A stretch of DNA of 36,502 nucleotides from JBHPHI01 sp042569595 (GCA_042569595.1 JBHPHI010000009.1:1-36502); one strand, 5' to 3'. Shown: positions 1 to 9,157, counted from the stretch's first letter. A program made the numbers and translations. The notes: a model not told the origin generated them from the letters alone.

Positions 1-611
1 AAGGCCTTATTGGAACAGCCGAAGTTTCATTAACCGCGTACCACAAAGATGAGATATTAAATCATAAGGACTTACCTATAAAACTTTGTGGAATTTCTCC
101 ATGTTTTCGAAGAGAAGTGGGTAGTTATGGGAAAGACACAAAGGGTTTCTTTCGAGTCCATCAATTTACCAAAGTAGAAATGGTGATGTTAGTAGAATCA
201 GATGAAGAAAAAACCAGAAAATGGCATGACAAGATGCTTAAGCTCTCAGAAAATTTATTGCAAGATCTTGAATTGCCATACCAAGTTCTCCTGATGTGTA
301 CGGGAGATATGGGTGCAGGACAAAGAAGAAAATACGACATCGAAACATGGTTTCCAGGACAAAAGAAATACAGAGAAACTCATTCAGACTCATACTTCAA
401 CGACTTTCAAAGTAGGAGGCTAAATATGAGATATCAAGATAAGGATGGTTCAATAAAACACGTACACACCTTAAACAATACAGTCGCAGCCACCCCAAGG
501 TTACTCGCAGCCATATTGGAAAACTATCAACAAGAAGACGGTTCGATTGTGATACCATCTGTTCTGAGACAAAGGCTTTCGTTTGATAAAATTTCAAACT
601 CAGAAGTCTAG
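1..611 (+). CDS. serS: Seryl-tRNA synthetase, C-terminal part (5' truncated)
   Basis: This is the C-terminal part of a class II aminoacyl-tRNA synthetase that charges tRNA-Ser in the cytoplasm. The reading frame is open from base 3 at the window edge, so the true start lies upstream. Near the left edge it reads LIGTAEVSLTAYH, the TAE segment of SerRS. It then shows the motif 2 region FRREVGSYGKDTKGFFRVHQF and, near the end, the motif 3 region beginning NNTVAATPRLLAAILENYQ, where SerRS has its ATP-binding Arg. The protein ends after the usual conserved VIPSVLRQ segment plus about 14 residues. A GTG at 117 is internal, not a start. secA follows 50 bases downstream on the same strand. Confidence 0.96.
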   Translation, partial: GLIGTAEVSLTAYHKDEILNHKDLPIKLCGISPCFRREVGSYGKDTKGFFRVHQFTKVEMVMLVESDEEKTRKWHDKMLKLSENLLQDLELPYQVLLMCTGDMGAGQRRKYDIETWFPGQKKYRETHSDSYFNDFQSRRLNMRYQDKDGSIKHVHTLNNTVAATPRLLAAILENYQQEDGSIVIPSVLRQRLSFDKISNSEV

Positions 612-661
612 AATTTTATGATATTCCAGTCTACAATAGTACTTCGATTATAGGGAGTTTG

Positions 662-3436
662 ATGTTAAACATTTTCAAAAAACTTTTAGACACCAATGAG
701 AAAGAATTAAAAAAGATTCAACCAGTGGTTGAACAAATTAATTCTTATGAGGAAGAATTCAAGGATTTAAAAAAATCAGACTTTAAAGCAAAAACTGCAG
801 AATTCAAGCTTCGCATAGGCCGAGGAGAAAACCTAGACGATATATTACCAGAAGCATTTGCAGTAGTGAGAGAGGCTTCAAGAAGATCTTTAGGAATGCT
901 TCATTATGACGTCCAACTGATTGCAGGAATAGCTTTTCACAAAGGTATGGTTGCTGAGCAAAAAACCGGTGAAGGAAAAACACTTTCAGCTACATTAGCA
1001 CTATATTTAAATGCTCTTACCGAAGGCGGGTCTCATCTTATTACGGTCAATGACTATCTAGCACAGCGTGATGCTGGTTGGATGGCTCCAATATTTCATC
1101 TTTTAGGGTTGTCAGTAGGAGTTATTTATTCAGGAGAGGGTAATCAGCCAGCCTCAATTTATGATCCAAAGCACAAGGGTAAAGAAAGAGGAGATGAGAG
1201 ACTTGAAAAATTAAAACCAGTTTCAAGAAAAGAAGCATATGCTGCAGACATAACTTACGGAACCAACAATGAGTTTGGATTTGATTATCTAAGAGACAAC
1301 ATGACTCAGTCGTTAGATGACATGGTCCAGCGAGGACATCATTTTGCCATCGTAGACGAAGTAGACTCAATTCTTATCGATGAAGCCAGAACTCCTCTTA
1401 TTATTTCAGCACCAGACACAGAACCTACTCAAAAATATTATAAATTTGCCAAAATAATTCAAGGACTCACCGAAGGAACTGATTATCAATTAGACGAAAA
1501 ACTTCGAACAGCCAACCTAACAGATTATGGACTTAAGCGACTGGAAAAAAACCTAGGAATAGACAACTTATATGAAAAAGATTTTGATACAATTCACCAT
1601 GTCGAGCAGGGACTAAAAGCAAAAACTTTATTCCATAGAGACAGACACTATGTTGTTAAAGACAATCAAATTATCATCGTAGATGAGCACACTGGAAGAT
1701 TAATGTTTGGAAGAAGATATTCAGAAGGTCTTCATCAGGCAATCGAAGCAAAAGAAGACGTTCCGATTCAACAAGAAAGCAGAACTTTAGCGACAGTATC
1801 ACTTCAAAACTATTTCAGAATGTATGAAAAATTATCAGGAATGACCGGAACGGCTGCAACAGAGGCTGAGGAGTTTAGAAAAATTTACGACATAGAGGTT
1901 CTTGTAATTCCCACAAACAAGCCAATAACAAGAAAAGATCATCCAGACTTAGTTTACAAATCTACTAGAGCCAAATACGGAGCAATTGTTAAGGAAGTTT
2001 CAGAAAAACATGAAGAAGGGCAGCCAGTATTGATTGGTACTAGAAGTATAGAGCACAACGAAATAATAAGTAGGTATTTAAAGAGAAAAAATATTCCCCA
2101 TCAAGTTTTAAATGCCAAAAATCACGAAAATGAAGCCATAATTCTTGCGAACGCGGGAAAACCGAATTCAGTTACAGTAGCCACAAACATAGCTGGGCGT
2201 GGAGTGGATATTGTATTGGGTGGATCCAAGCCAGAGTCAGATTCTCCCAAAAAAGATTTTTCAAAATGGGAAAAAAACAATGAAAAGGTTTTGGAGTTAG
2301 GAGGGTTACACGTTATTGGATCTGAGAGGCACGAATCAAGAAGAATAGACAATCAGTTGAGAGGTAGATCCGGAAGGCAAGGAGATTCAGGGTCTTCTAG
2401 ATTTTTTGTAGCCCTTGATGATGAAATAATGCGTCTTTTTGGAGGTGAGCAGGTAGCAAAAATCATGGAGGCCTTGAAGATTCCAGAAGATCAGCCAATT
2501 GAAGCAGGAATGGTTAGTAGGGCAATTGAGCAAGCGCAAGTAAAAGTTGAAGGATTTCATTTTGATCAAAGGAAAAGACTTGTCGATTTTGATGACGTAA
2601 TGAACAAACAAAGAGAGATAATTTATAAAAAAAGACAAAAACTCCTACAGGAAGCTGAAGAAAAAGGCGAAGACAGAAAACTTAAAAACAAAGTATTAGA
2701 AATGATAGAGGGAGAAATTCAAAACATAGTCATCTCCAGGGCTCCGGAGAATTTTTCTGAAGAGGAAATTGATGCAATAGTTAAAGAATTTATCACAATC
2801 ATTCCGTTTGATTCAAACTCTCAAAGTCGTCTAAGAAAAAGACTAAGTGAGGAAACAGAAGTTGAGGTAATAACAAAAACCTTAACAGATATCGCCAACA
2901 AAACTTACAAGGAAAGAGAAAAACAACTTACAAGTGATGTGATGCAGCAAGTAGAGAGATATGCCTTACTCGGAAGCATTGATTCATTATGGATGGATCA
3001 TATCGACGCCATAGATGATTTACGTGAGGGAATTTGGTTGCGAGGAGACAAACAAACTGTTCTTTCAGAATACAAAAAAGAAGCCTTTGATATGTTCGAG
3101 GTTTTATTAGCAAACATTGAAACGGAAGTAGTTAAGAGAATATTTAGAATTCAAGTGGGTCACATGCCTCAAAATATTCCAGCAGATGTAATTGAGGCAA
3201 AAAAAGAAGAGGTTTCAGATATATCTTCAACCAAAGACGCCCCCAAACCAAGAAGGCAAACCTCAGGAGACTTTGCTTCTGCTTTAGCTGCAACTGCGAA
3301 CAAATCCTCAAGACCAGATAGGCACGTTCATGTTCAAAAAGTTGAATCAGGAAAAAAGAAAATAGGCAGAAACGACCCTTGCTGGTGTGATAGTGGAAAG
3401 AAATTTAAAAAATGTCACTACCCAGAATTCGAGTAG
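662..3436 (+). CDS. secA: Protein translocase ATPase subunit SecA
   Basis: SecA is the cytoplasmic ATPase that drives preproteins through SecYEG. The sequence shows the Walker A region AEQKTGEGKT, the DEVD box in IVDEVDSILIDEARTPL, the helicase segments TNIAGRGVDI and QLRGRSGRQGDSG, and a C-terminal zinc motif CWCDSGKKFKKCH that fits the SEC-C metal-binding domain. The length of 924 residues is normal to slightly long. Compared with E. coli there is an extra stretch of roughly 30 mostly charged residues before the conserved EAYAADITYGTNNE segment. I chose ATG 662 over an in-frame TTG at 659 because AGGGAG (652-657) lies 4 bases before the ATG but only 1 base before the TTG. A TACAAT at 632-637 could be a -10 box. 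Confidence 0.97.
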   Translation: MLNIFKKLLDTNEKELKKIQPVVEQINSYEEEFKDLKKSDFKAKTAEFKLRIGRGENLDDILPEAFAVVREASRRSLGMLHYDVQLIAGIAFHKGMVAEQKTGEGKTLSATLALYLNALTEGGSHLITVNDYLAQRDAGWMAPIFHLLGLSVGVIYSGEGNQPASIYDPKHKGKERGDERLEKLKPVSRKEAYAADITYGTNNEFGFDYLRDNMTQSLDDMVQRGHHFAIVDEVDSILIDEARTPLIISAPDTEPTQKYYKFAKIIQGLTEGTDYQLDEKLRTANLTDYGLKRLEKNLGIDNLYEKDFDTIHHVEQGLKAKTLFHRDRHYVVKDNQIIIVDEHTGRLMFGRRYSEGLHQAIEAKEDVPIQQESRTLATVSLQNYFRMYEKLSGMTGTAATEAEEFRKIYDIEVLVIPTNKPITRKDHPDLVYKSTRAKYGAIVKEVSEKHEEGQPVLIGTRSIEHNEIISRYLKRKNIPHQVLNAKNHENEAIILANAGKPNSVTVATNIAGRGVDIVLGGSKPESDSPKKDFSKWEKNNEKVLELGGLHVIGSERHESRRIDNQLRGRSGRQGDSGSSRFFVALDDEIMRLFGGEQVAKIMEALKIPEDQPIEAGMVSRAIEQAQVKVEGFHFDQRKRLVDFDDVMNKQREIIYKKRQKLLQEAEEKGEDRKLKNKVLEMIEGEIQNIVISRAPENFSEEEIDAIVKEFITIIPFDSNSQSRLRKRLSEETEVEVITKTLTDIANKTYKEREKQLTSDVMQQVERYALLGSIDSLWMDHIDAIDDLREGIWLRGDKQTVLSEYKKEAFDMFEVLLANIETEVVKRIFRIQVGHMPQNIPADVIEAKKEEVSDISSTKDAPKPRRQTSGDFASALAATANKSSRPDRHVHVQKVESGKKKIGRNDPCWCDSGKKFKKCHYPEFE

Positions 3437-3483
3437 TTTTTCAAATCTAAATCTATTTCAGAACGAACACACTATTAAGTAGT

Positions 3484-4704
3484 TCATTTTCGAACAAACA
3501 AAAGTACGTTAGGCAAATTTCTCCCAGGTCCCGCAACATACCCTCCATTTACCCACAAAGCTGTAGATCCACCACTATCAAGATTTAAGGCATTTTGAAC
3601 ACCCATCGCCTGCAAAACCCTAGCTGATTCTGCCACCGTAGCATTATGAACCACTCCCATGTATGCAGTGCTACCTGAAGCTCCAATAAAACTTCTGCCT
3701 CCCTTACTGCCTTTCTTTGGATCGCCGTCTCCACCAAACACCACATTTCCATTTGATACAAGCAAGGGATGGTTTGCTAAAACCGCATCAACACCGGCGT
3801 CACGACCCCAATCTTGACTTCTTCCAAGAAATCTTGCACTACTACCATGAAAAACCACCAAAGGTACGGTGCTATATACATTGTTGTCAGAATTGAAATA
3901 AGTCTTATTTTTATTCATGAGTAAAGTGTCAAAAGAATTAGTTTTCCCGGCACACGACGGGTAAGTAGATGGGCAAAAATAAGAGCCGTTTATTCCCGCA
4001 AAAGCACCACTTCTCTCAACATATGAAGCCAAAGACATTACAGGACAATCGTTTGCACAAGTATTATCAGAAGCAGTATCAACAACAACTCTTGTTGAGT
4101 TTAAATCAGCGGTAATGATGCTTACCATGTATTCACCAATATCTATTACTACACGCTGTCTCCTATAACCTGATCCCGGAGGAGTATTCTCTGCAGGTAA
4201 ATTTTCCGGAATTACAAAAGAAGCAATTAATTTTTCATTTTCATCTTCAATTTTTCCTCTCAATTTTTCAATCACTGAAGCAGCAGTTGCGTAGTATCTC
4301 TTAGATAGCTCAGCAAGGGCTTCTGAAAATAAATTATCCAAATCTTTACTTACTTTTGTTTTATCTTTCAGTCTCAAAAGATCCTCATAGGTTTCAGATG
4401 CGCTATCGTATGTCTCTTCAATAGCGCTTATTGTTGCTTCAAGCTTTTCATTTCTAAGATATTGATCTTCATTTTTCATTGCAATTAACTGCGAAGATAT
4501 GCTCGCAACTGAAGAGGTAAGACTCGTCTCAGAAACCTTGCTATTTGCTAAATTCTTATCGAGAAGTTTTGCAAATAAAAATAAATAGGCGATCAAGACA
4601 ATCAAAAGAATTATGCCCACCCAATACAAGATCCCAATTTTCGAATCGAGCTTTCTTCTAATCTTTATCAGAATATCTAAAAAAAACTTTTCAACTTTTT
4701 TCAC
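3484..4704 (-). CDS. Membrane-anchored phosphodiester glycosidase-domain protein
   Basis: This 406-residue protein begins with GTG. It has a basic N-terminus, one membrane segment at about residues 27-47, then a helical, charged stretch (about 50-165) that probably forms a stalk. A C-terminal globular domain follows from about residue 180. That domain carries AGINGSYFCP, GRSFIGASGS and NALNLDSGGSTALWVNGG, the pattern of the phosphodiester glycosidase family (NAGPA/DUF2233; the eukaryotic member uncovers mannose-6-phosphate tags and bacterial members act on envelope glycans). The substrate here is unknown. Topology suggests the catalytic domain is outside the cell. A possible promoter reads (minus strand) TTGTGG at 4740-4735 and TAAGAT at 4716-4711, ending 6 bases before the GTG, with no Shine-Dalgarno sequence. 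The gene converges with secA and diverges from the cupredoxin-like gene. Confidence 0.85.
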   Translation of the reverse strand: MKKVEKFFLDILIKIRRKLDSKIGILYWVGIILLIVLIAYLFLFAKLLDKNLANSKVSETSLTSSVASISSQLIAMKNEDQYLRNEKLEATISAIEETYDSASETYEDLLRLKDKTKVSKDLDNLFSEALAELSKRYYATAASVIEKLRGKIEDENEKLIASFVIPENLPAENTPPGSGYRRQRVVIDIGEYMVSIITADLNSTRVVVDTASDNTCANDCPVMSLASYVERSGAFAGINGSYFCPSTYPSCAGKTNSFDTLLMNKNKTYFNSDNNVYSTVPLVVFHGSSARFLGRSQDWGRDAGVDAVLANHPLLVSNGNVVFGGDGDPKKGSKGGRSFIGASGSTAYMGVVHNATVAESARVLQAMGVQNALNLDSGGSTALWVNGGYVAGPGRNLPNVLLFVRK

Positions 4705-4753
4705 TCTTATATCTTAGTCAATTAACCATATAAACCACAACCCACTAACACTA

Positions 4754-4783
4754 TTGATTAGCTTTCTTTAGTTGTGTTACTCT
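4754..4783 (+). promoter_or_regulatory. Sigma70-like promoter for the cupredoxin-like gene
   Basis: TTGATT (4754-4759) and TACTCT (4778-4783) are separated by 18 bases. The -10 box ends 9 bases before the ATG at 4793 and no Shine-Dalgarno sequence lies between. The predicted transcription start therefore falls at or within a few bases of the start codon, which would make the mRNA leaderless. Confidence 0.5.
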
Positions 4784-4792
4784 GATTAAGAC

Positions 4793-5290
4793 ATGAAACA
4801 CCTGCCAAAACTTTTTGCTGGAATGCTTTCTATACTTTTTGTATTTGTCTTGTCGAAAGAAGTGTTTGCAGCGACAACAAATGTATCCATTACTAGTACA
4901 GGATTTATTCCAGAATCCATAACTATTGACGAAGGCGACACTATTCTTTGGACAAATGATGACACTACAGAGCACACTGCCACAGATGATGGTTTAAGTT
5001 GGGATTCAGACATAATTTCTCCGGGTGAAACAGGTTCAATCACTTTAATTTATGCGGGAACGTACACTTACTCAGACACAATAGACCCTTCTCTTACAGG
5101 AACAATAGTTGTACAAGCTGCAAGTGAGTCAGGAGCTACTCCAACACCAACACCAGCTACTGGTGGGACCACTCCAACACCTACGCCTGCTACCACCCCA
5201 GTTTCTGGGGTAGAGGGTCCGACGATAGCTCTATTAATGGCTGGTGCTCTTTTTATTCTTGGCGGGACCTACGCTTACAAACGTATCTAA
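4793..5290 (+). CDS. Secreted cupredoxin-like protein lacking most copper ligands
   Basis: This 165-residue exported protein has a signal peptide (residues 1-26, ending VFA), a plastocyanin-like beta domain (about 28-108), a Pro/Thr-rich spacer (about 115-138) and a C-terminal membrane segment (about 143-160) followed by YKRI. The fold assignment rests on the pattern IDEGDTILWTNDD, EHTAT, and GTYTYSDTIDPSLTG near the end of the domain. In copper-binding relatives that last segment reads approximately YYCxIHPSMTG. Here the Cys, His and Met positions are Asp95, Asp98 and Leu101, and only the first ligand, His61, remains. The protein is therefore unlikely to bind type 1 copper and may be a structural or binding module anchored on the cell surface. 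It stands alone, with its own promoter. Confidence 0.82.
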   Translation: MKHLPKLFAGMLSILFVFVLSKEVFAATTNVSITSTGFIPESITIDEGDTILWTNDDTTEHTATDDGLSWDSDIISPGETGSITLIYAGTYTYSDTIDPSLTGTIVVQAASESGATPTPTPATGGTTPTPTPATTPVSGVEGPTIALLMAGALFILGGTYAYKRI

Positions 5291-5354
5291 ATTTTCTTCT
5301 AAAAACCCACAAATCTTCTGCTACAATGTCACAGTATAAATTTTGGAATGTATT

Positions 5355-6038
5355 ATGAAAAAAGCCGTTCTGATCATATTTTTATCAATTTTTCTCTCTG
5401 CTTGCACAAACAAAACCCCCATTAACCTAGATGAGATTTCAAAAGACAACAAAAGTATAGTAGGAATGAAGACAGGAGAAGAGCAAGCACAAGAAGATTT
5501 AAGTGTAGATGAGCTTTCGCAAACAGAAACCACAGAAAGCAGTCAAGAAGACGGAAAAGAAGAAAAAGTTATAAATCTAACAAAAGAGGAGATCGAATCC
5601 ATGTCAGAAAAAGTGATATTAAAAACCAGCAAGGGCGACATTGTTCTAAAGCTTTATTCAGATAAGGCTCCAGAGACAGTTAAAAACTTTCTCACCAAAG
5701 GAAAGTCCGAATATTATAAAGACTTAAATTTTCACAGAGTTGAAAACTGGGTGATTCAGGGTGGAGATCCAAAAGGAAATGGTACTGGTGGAGGTAAAAT
5801 GCCAACCGAGCTAAGTGATGCACCTTTTAAACTAGGCAGTCTGGGAGTTGCAAGAGGAGGAGACGTTAGGGTTAGTAACGACAGTCAATTCTTCATATGT
5901 ACAGATGACTGCGCATGGTTAACAGGTCAATACACCAACTTCGGAGAAGTTATTGAGGGAATGGAAATCGCCAAAAATATCGAGATTGGTGATAAAATTT
6001 TGTCAATAGAGGCTGATGAAAAAGCTACTGACAAATAA
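5355..6038 (+). CDS. Lipoprotein cyclophilin-type peptidyl-prolyl isomerase
   Basis: A 227-residue exported prolyl isomerase, probably helping proteins fold outside the membrane. I chose ATG 5355 because it begins a clean lipoprotein signal (MKKAV...FLSAC) with the lipobox Cys at residue 17. An upstream in-frame TTG would only add four residues. A Glu/Gln/Ser-rich linker (about 20-80) leads into the cyclophilin domain. That domain shows VILKTSKGDIVLKLY, the catalytic FHRV Arg, IQGGDPKGNGTGG, SQFFI and YTNFGEV. The two cysteines in ICTDDCAWL replace the usual loop there and could form a disulfide. The 3' end overlaps the downstream Mur ligase by 23 bases, so the two genes are probably co-transcribed and translationally coupled. 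Confidence 0.9.
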   Translation: MKKAVLIIFLSIFLSACTNKTPINLDEISKDNKSIVGMKTGEEQAQEDLSVDELSQTETTESSQEDGKEEKVINLTKEEIESMSEKVILKTSKGDIVLKLYSDKAPETVKNFLTKGKSEYYKDLNFHRVENWVIQGGDPKGNGTGGGKMPTELSDAPFKLGSLGVARGGDVRVSNDSQFFICTDDCAWLTGQYTNFGEVIEGMEIAKNIEIGDKILSIEADEKATDK

Positions 6039-7356
6039 TGCAAAACTTGCAGTTCTTTATTATCTGCGATTTTTTGCCAAACTACAGTTAAAGAAAATCA
6101 ATCCAAAAATAATTGGTATTACCGGAAGTGTTGGAAAAACAAGCACAAGAAATGCAGTTGAGGCAGTTCTTAAAAACACAGGAATAGTCAAAATTTCCAA
6201 AAAAGCAAACTCGGAAACAGGAATACCCTTAAATATTTTAGGAATAAAAATACGTGATTATTCTTACATTGATTGGATTCGAATTCTCGTTCTTGCTCCG
6301 GTAAAGCTTGTTTTGAATTGGGAAAAAGTGGATACATATATAGTTGAAATGGGAATAGACTCTCCGCATCCACCTAAAAACATGAGCTACCTTCTAACAA
6401 TCTTAAAGCCTCACGTAGGTGTTTTTCTCAATGCTCAGGCTGTTCACAGTGAGCCCTTTGATCACTTAATAGAAGAAGATCAAAAAAGTGATAGAGAGAA
6501 AAAAGCAAGAGAATTAATTGGGAATGAAAAGGGAAAGCTAATAACTTCTTTGCCGGAAAATGGAACATCAGTTTTAAACATAGATGATGAAAACGTATCC
6601 AAGTTCATAAGTCTGACCAAAGCGAACATAATCACTTTTGGATATGACGACAGAGCAGCAGTTCAAATCGAAAACGTGATACCCACATTAAAAGGTACAT
6701 GGTTCTCATTCAAGCATCATAATCAAATGGAAAAATTTGTTTTCCCAACTGCAGCTCTAGGAAATGCTTTTGGATATACATTTGCTGCTGCTATTTCTGT
6801 AGGAATTAGTCAGGGACTTTCATTGGATGAATGTGTTCAAAATCTAAAAACTTACTATAAACTTCCAAAGGGTAGAATGAGCCTCATTCCCGGAATCAAT
6901 CAAAGCATCATAATCGATTCTTCATACAACGCTTCAACTATTCCTATGATTGATGCACTAAACACACTAAATGCTATTGCTCCAGGAAGAAAGATTGCCT
7001 TATTAGGAGACATGAGAGAAATGGGTGAAGAATCAGAGCTTGCACATCAGGCTGTTGCCAAAATTGCTTTTGAAAAATGTGACAAAGTATATATTGTCGG
7101 ACCGATGATGAGAAAATTTGCCGCTCCAATTCTAGGAGAAAAGGCATCAATTTTTTCAACCACAAAAGATGCAGTACAACTATTAATAAATGAAATAAAG
7201 CCAAACGACACAGTTTTGATCAAAGCATCTCAAAACACTTTGTTTTTTGAGCATGCTGTTGAAAAGTTAATGAGAAGCCCAGCGGAGGCAAAAAAAGTTC
7301 TATGCAGAAGGGGTGAATTTTGGGATAAAAAAAGAGCAGAAGTAGGCCTTGATTAA
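6016..7356 (+). CDS. murF: MurF-like Mur ligase lacking the usual N-terminal domain
   Basis: A cytoplasmic ATP-dependent ligase of the Mur family, most like MurF, which adds D-Ala-D-Ala to the UDP-MurNAc-tripeptide. It shows the P-loop GITGSVGKTST at residues 34-44, the central-domain VEMGIDSP and LKPHVGVFLNAQ, and the C-terminal-domain entry IIIDSSYNASTIPM, matching the MurF pattern DxYNANPxSM. LLGDMREMGEESELAH also fits MurF. In standard MurF the P-loop comes near residue 105-110 after a uridine-binding domain. Here only about 33 residues precede it, and they look like a hydrophobic/amphipathic helix. Total length (446) is still normal because the middle and C-terminal parts are longer. Assignment to MurF rather than another Mur-family ligase is probable. 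It overlaps the cyclophilin gene. Confidence 0.82.
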   Translation: MKKLLTNNAKLAVLYYLRFFAKLQLKKINPKIIGITGSVGKTSTRNAVEAVLKNTGIVKISKKANSETGIPLNILGIKIRDYSYIDWIRILVLAPVKLVLNWEKVDTYIVEMGIDSPHPPKNMSYLLTILKPHVGVFLNAQAVHSEPFDHLIEEDQKSDREKKARELIGNEKGKLITSLPENGTSVLNIDDENVSKFISLTKANIITFGYDDRAAVQIENVIPTLKGTWFSFKHHNQMEKFVFPTAALGNAFGYTFAAAISVGISQGLSLDECVQNLKTYYKLPKGRMSLIPGINQSIIIDSSYNASTIPMIDALNTLNAIAPGRKIALLGDMREMGEESELAHQAVAKIAFEKCDKVYIVGPMMRKFAAPILGEKASIFSTTKDAVQLLINEIKPNDTVLIKASQNTLFFEHAVEKLMRSPAEAKKVLCRRGEFWDKKRAEVGLD

Positions 7357-7367
7357 ATTAAATACTC

Positions 7368-7396
7368 CTGTCAAAATCACAACTTCAGGGTAAAAT
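7368..7396 (+). promoter_or_regulatory. Promoter for the MacA/MacB-type operon
   Basis: CTGTCA (7368-7373) and TAAAAT (7391-7396) have a 17-base spacer. The -10 box ends 13 bases before ATG 7410. The predicted leader is only a few bases and contains no Shine-Dalgarno sequence. Confidence 0.45.
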
Positions 7397-7409
7397 TATC
7401 TTTTAAGAT

Positions 7410-8447
7410 ATGAATAAAATAAAAAAATTCATTAAGCAAAAAAAGTGGATATTAATTGTCCTTATATTCGTCATCGGACTATTTTTGTTTTTTAGATCAA
7501 AAACAAAATCAAATGGTAAAGAGGAATATGTAGTTGAGAGTCCAAAAATTCAAAATATTTCAAAAACACTCGAGCTTACAGGTTATGTAGATGCAAAAGA
7601 AAAAGCAGATTTACACTTCATTGCTCCAAGTAGATTAAGTTGGGTGGGAGTTAAAGAGGGTGATTATGTAAAAAAATGGAAAGCTATAGCAACAGTTGAC
7701 ACCAGAACTCTTGAAAAACAGCTTCAGCAAGACCTCAATAATTTTGAAAAGTCATATAGAACCCATGATCAAACCTTAGATGACAACAACTACTACGGTA
7801 ACCCAAGTATAGACAAAGAACTAAGAAGAGTTTTAGAAAGCGCGCAGTTTGATTTAAACAACTCAGTAATTAATGTTGAAATCAAAGATTTAGCAATTAG
7901 ACTTTCAAGCTTAATAAGTCCAATAGAGGGAATTGTAACTAGAGTTGATGAACCAAATCCAGGAGTAAACATTTCAATAACAGATATTTTTCAGGTGGTA
8001 AATCCTAAAACAATGTTTTTCTCTGCTGAAGTTGACGAAATTGATGTTTCAAAAGTAGGCCTGAGTCAAAGCGCAACAATAGTTCTAGATGCTTATGAAG
8101 ATGAATCAGCAGCATCCGAGGTTCAATTCGTTAGCTTTACTCCTGTCGTTAGTCCAACTGGAGGAACTTCATACAGAGTGGAGCTTTCTCTTCCACAAAA
8201 CACAGAAGATCTCAAATATAAGTTGGGCATGAGTGGGGAAATTGAAATACTTCTCAGTCAAAAAGAAAACGTTCTCACTATCCCCAGCGAAGCTCTCATA
8301 GAAAGAGATGGAAAGAAATTTGTAGAAGTTGGTGAAAGCAGTGAGGAGTCAGAAAGAAGAGAGGTTGAGGTTGGCATAGAAACAGACGATTTAGTTGAAA
8401 TCACTTCAGGGATAAACGAAAACGATAAAATCGTAATCCCACAATAA
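7410..8447 (+). CDS. MacA/HlyD-type periplasmic adaptor protein
   Basis: A 345-residue membrane-fusion (adaptor) protein. It has a basic N-terminus, one membrane segment (about 14-30), a short barrel-sandwich half (TGYVDAKEKADLHFIAPS and VKEGDYVKKWKAIATVD), a short coiled coil (about 105-150) and the second half SPIEGIVTRVDEPNPGVNIS. A beta-barrel (about 200-280, including ISITDIFQVVNPKTMFFSA) and a membrane-proximal domain ending IPSEALIERDGKKFVEVG follow. The family links inner-membrane ABC permeases of the MacB type to export. In a probably single-membrane cell it would stand on the outside with no outer-membrane partner, as in Gram-positive MacA/YknX-like systems. It is first in a tight three-gene operon, only 2 bases before the ATPase gene. 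Confidence 0.88.
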   Translation: MNKIKKFIKQKKWILIVLIFVIGLFLFFRSKTKSNGKEEYVVESPKIQNISKTLELTGYVDAKEKADLHFIAPSRLSWVGVKEGDYVKKWKAIATVDTRTLEKQLQQDLNNFEKSYRTHDQTLDDNNYYGNPSIDKELRRVLESAQFDLNNSVINVEIKDLAIRLSSLISPIEGIVTRVDEPNPGVNISITDIFQVVNPKTMFFSAEVDEIDVSKVGLSQSATIVLDAYEDESAASEVQFVSFTPVVSPTGGTSYRVELSLPQNTEDLKYKLGMSGEIEILLSQKENVLTIPSEALIERDGKKFVEVGESSEESERREVEVGIETDDLVEITSGINENDKIVIPQ

Positions 8448-8449
8448 AA

Positions 8450-9157
8450 ATGACGCTTCTAAAGCTTACAGAAATTCACAAGCACTACACTCTTGGTGAA
8501 AACATTATAAAAGCCAACAACGGAATAGATTTTGAGGTGGAGGAAGGCGAGTTTATTTCAATAATGGGTCCATCTGGAAGTGGGAAATCCACTTTAATGC
8601 ACCTGGCAAGTCTTCTTGAAAATCCTACTTCTGGAAAAATAATTCTCAAAGGAAAAGATGTCACAAACTTCAATGAAGTGGAATTGGCAAAAATCAGAAA
8701 TGAAGAAGTGGGATTTATCTTTCAACAATTCAATTTACTTTCAAAAGTTCCAGCGTGGGAAAACGTAGCCCTTCCTCTTGTGTATAGAGGCGAAAGCACT
8801 AAAAAAAGGTATAAAAAAGCCAAAGAAATGATGGAGATTGTCGGATTGGGGGATAGATTAAACAACTCCAGAGGACAGTTGTCTGGAGGACAGCAGCAAA
8901 GAGTTGCAGTTGCAAGAGCCTTAGTGAATGATCCATCAATTGTATTTGCTGATGAGCCCACAGGAAACTTAGATTCAGTTTCTGGAGGTCAGATAATGAA
9001 CTTGTTGGTGGAGCTAAACAATCAGGGAAGAACAATAGTAATAGTTACCCACGAACGAGAAATTGCAGAATATGCAAATAGAAATATTTATTTAAGCGAC
9101 GGAAAAATTACTTCTGACAAAAAGAAAAGAAAAAAGAAAAAGAAATCTAAAAAATGA
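8450..9157 (+). CDS. MacB/LolD-type ABC transporter ATPase
   Basis: A 235-residue nucleotide-binding subunit. It shows Walker A GPSGSGKST, Q-loop FIFQQFNLL, signature LSGGQQQRVAVARAL, Walker B IVFADEPTGNLD and the switch His in IVTHE. These fit the MacB/LolD/FtsE class that works with FtsX-fold permeases by mechanotransmission. The last 15 or so residues are almost all Lys/Arg/Ser. A similar basic tail occurs on FtsE in this window, perhaps for contact with the membrane. The stop overlaps the permease start as ATGA (9154-9157), which implies translational coupling. The exported substrate cannot be inferred. Confidence 0.93.
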   Translation: MTLLKLTEIHKHYTLGENIIKANNGIDFEVEEGEFISIMGPSGSGKSTLMHLASLLENPTSGKIILKGKDVTNFNEVELAKIRNEEVGFIFQQFNLLSKVPAWENVALPLVYRGESTKKRYKKAKEMMEIVGLGDRLNNSRGQLSGGQQQRVAVARALVNDPSIVFADEPTGNLDSVSGGQIMNLLVELNNQGRTIVIVTHEREIAEYANRNIYLSDGKITSDKKKRKKKKKSKK

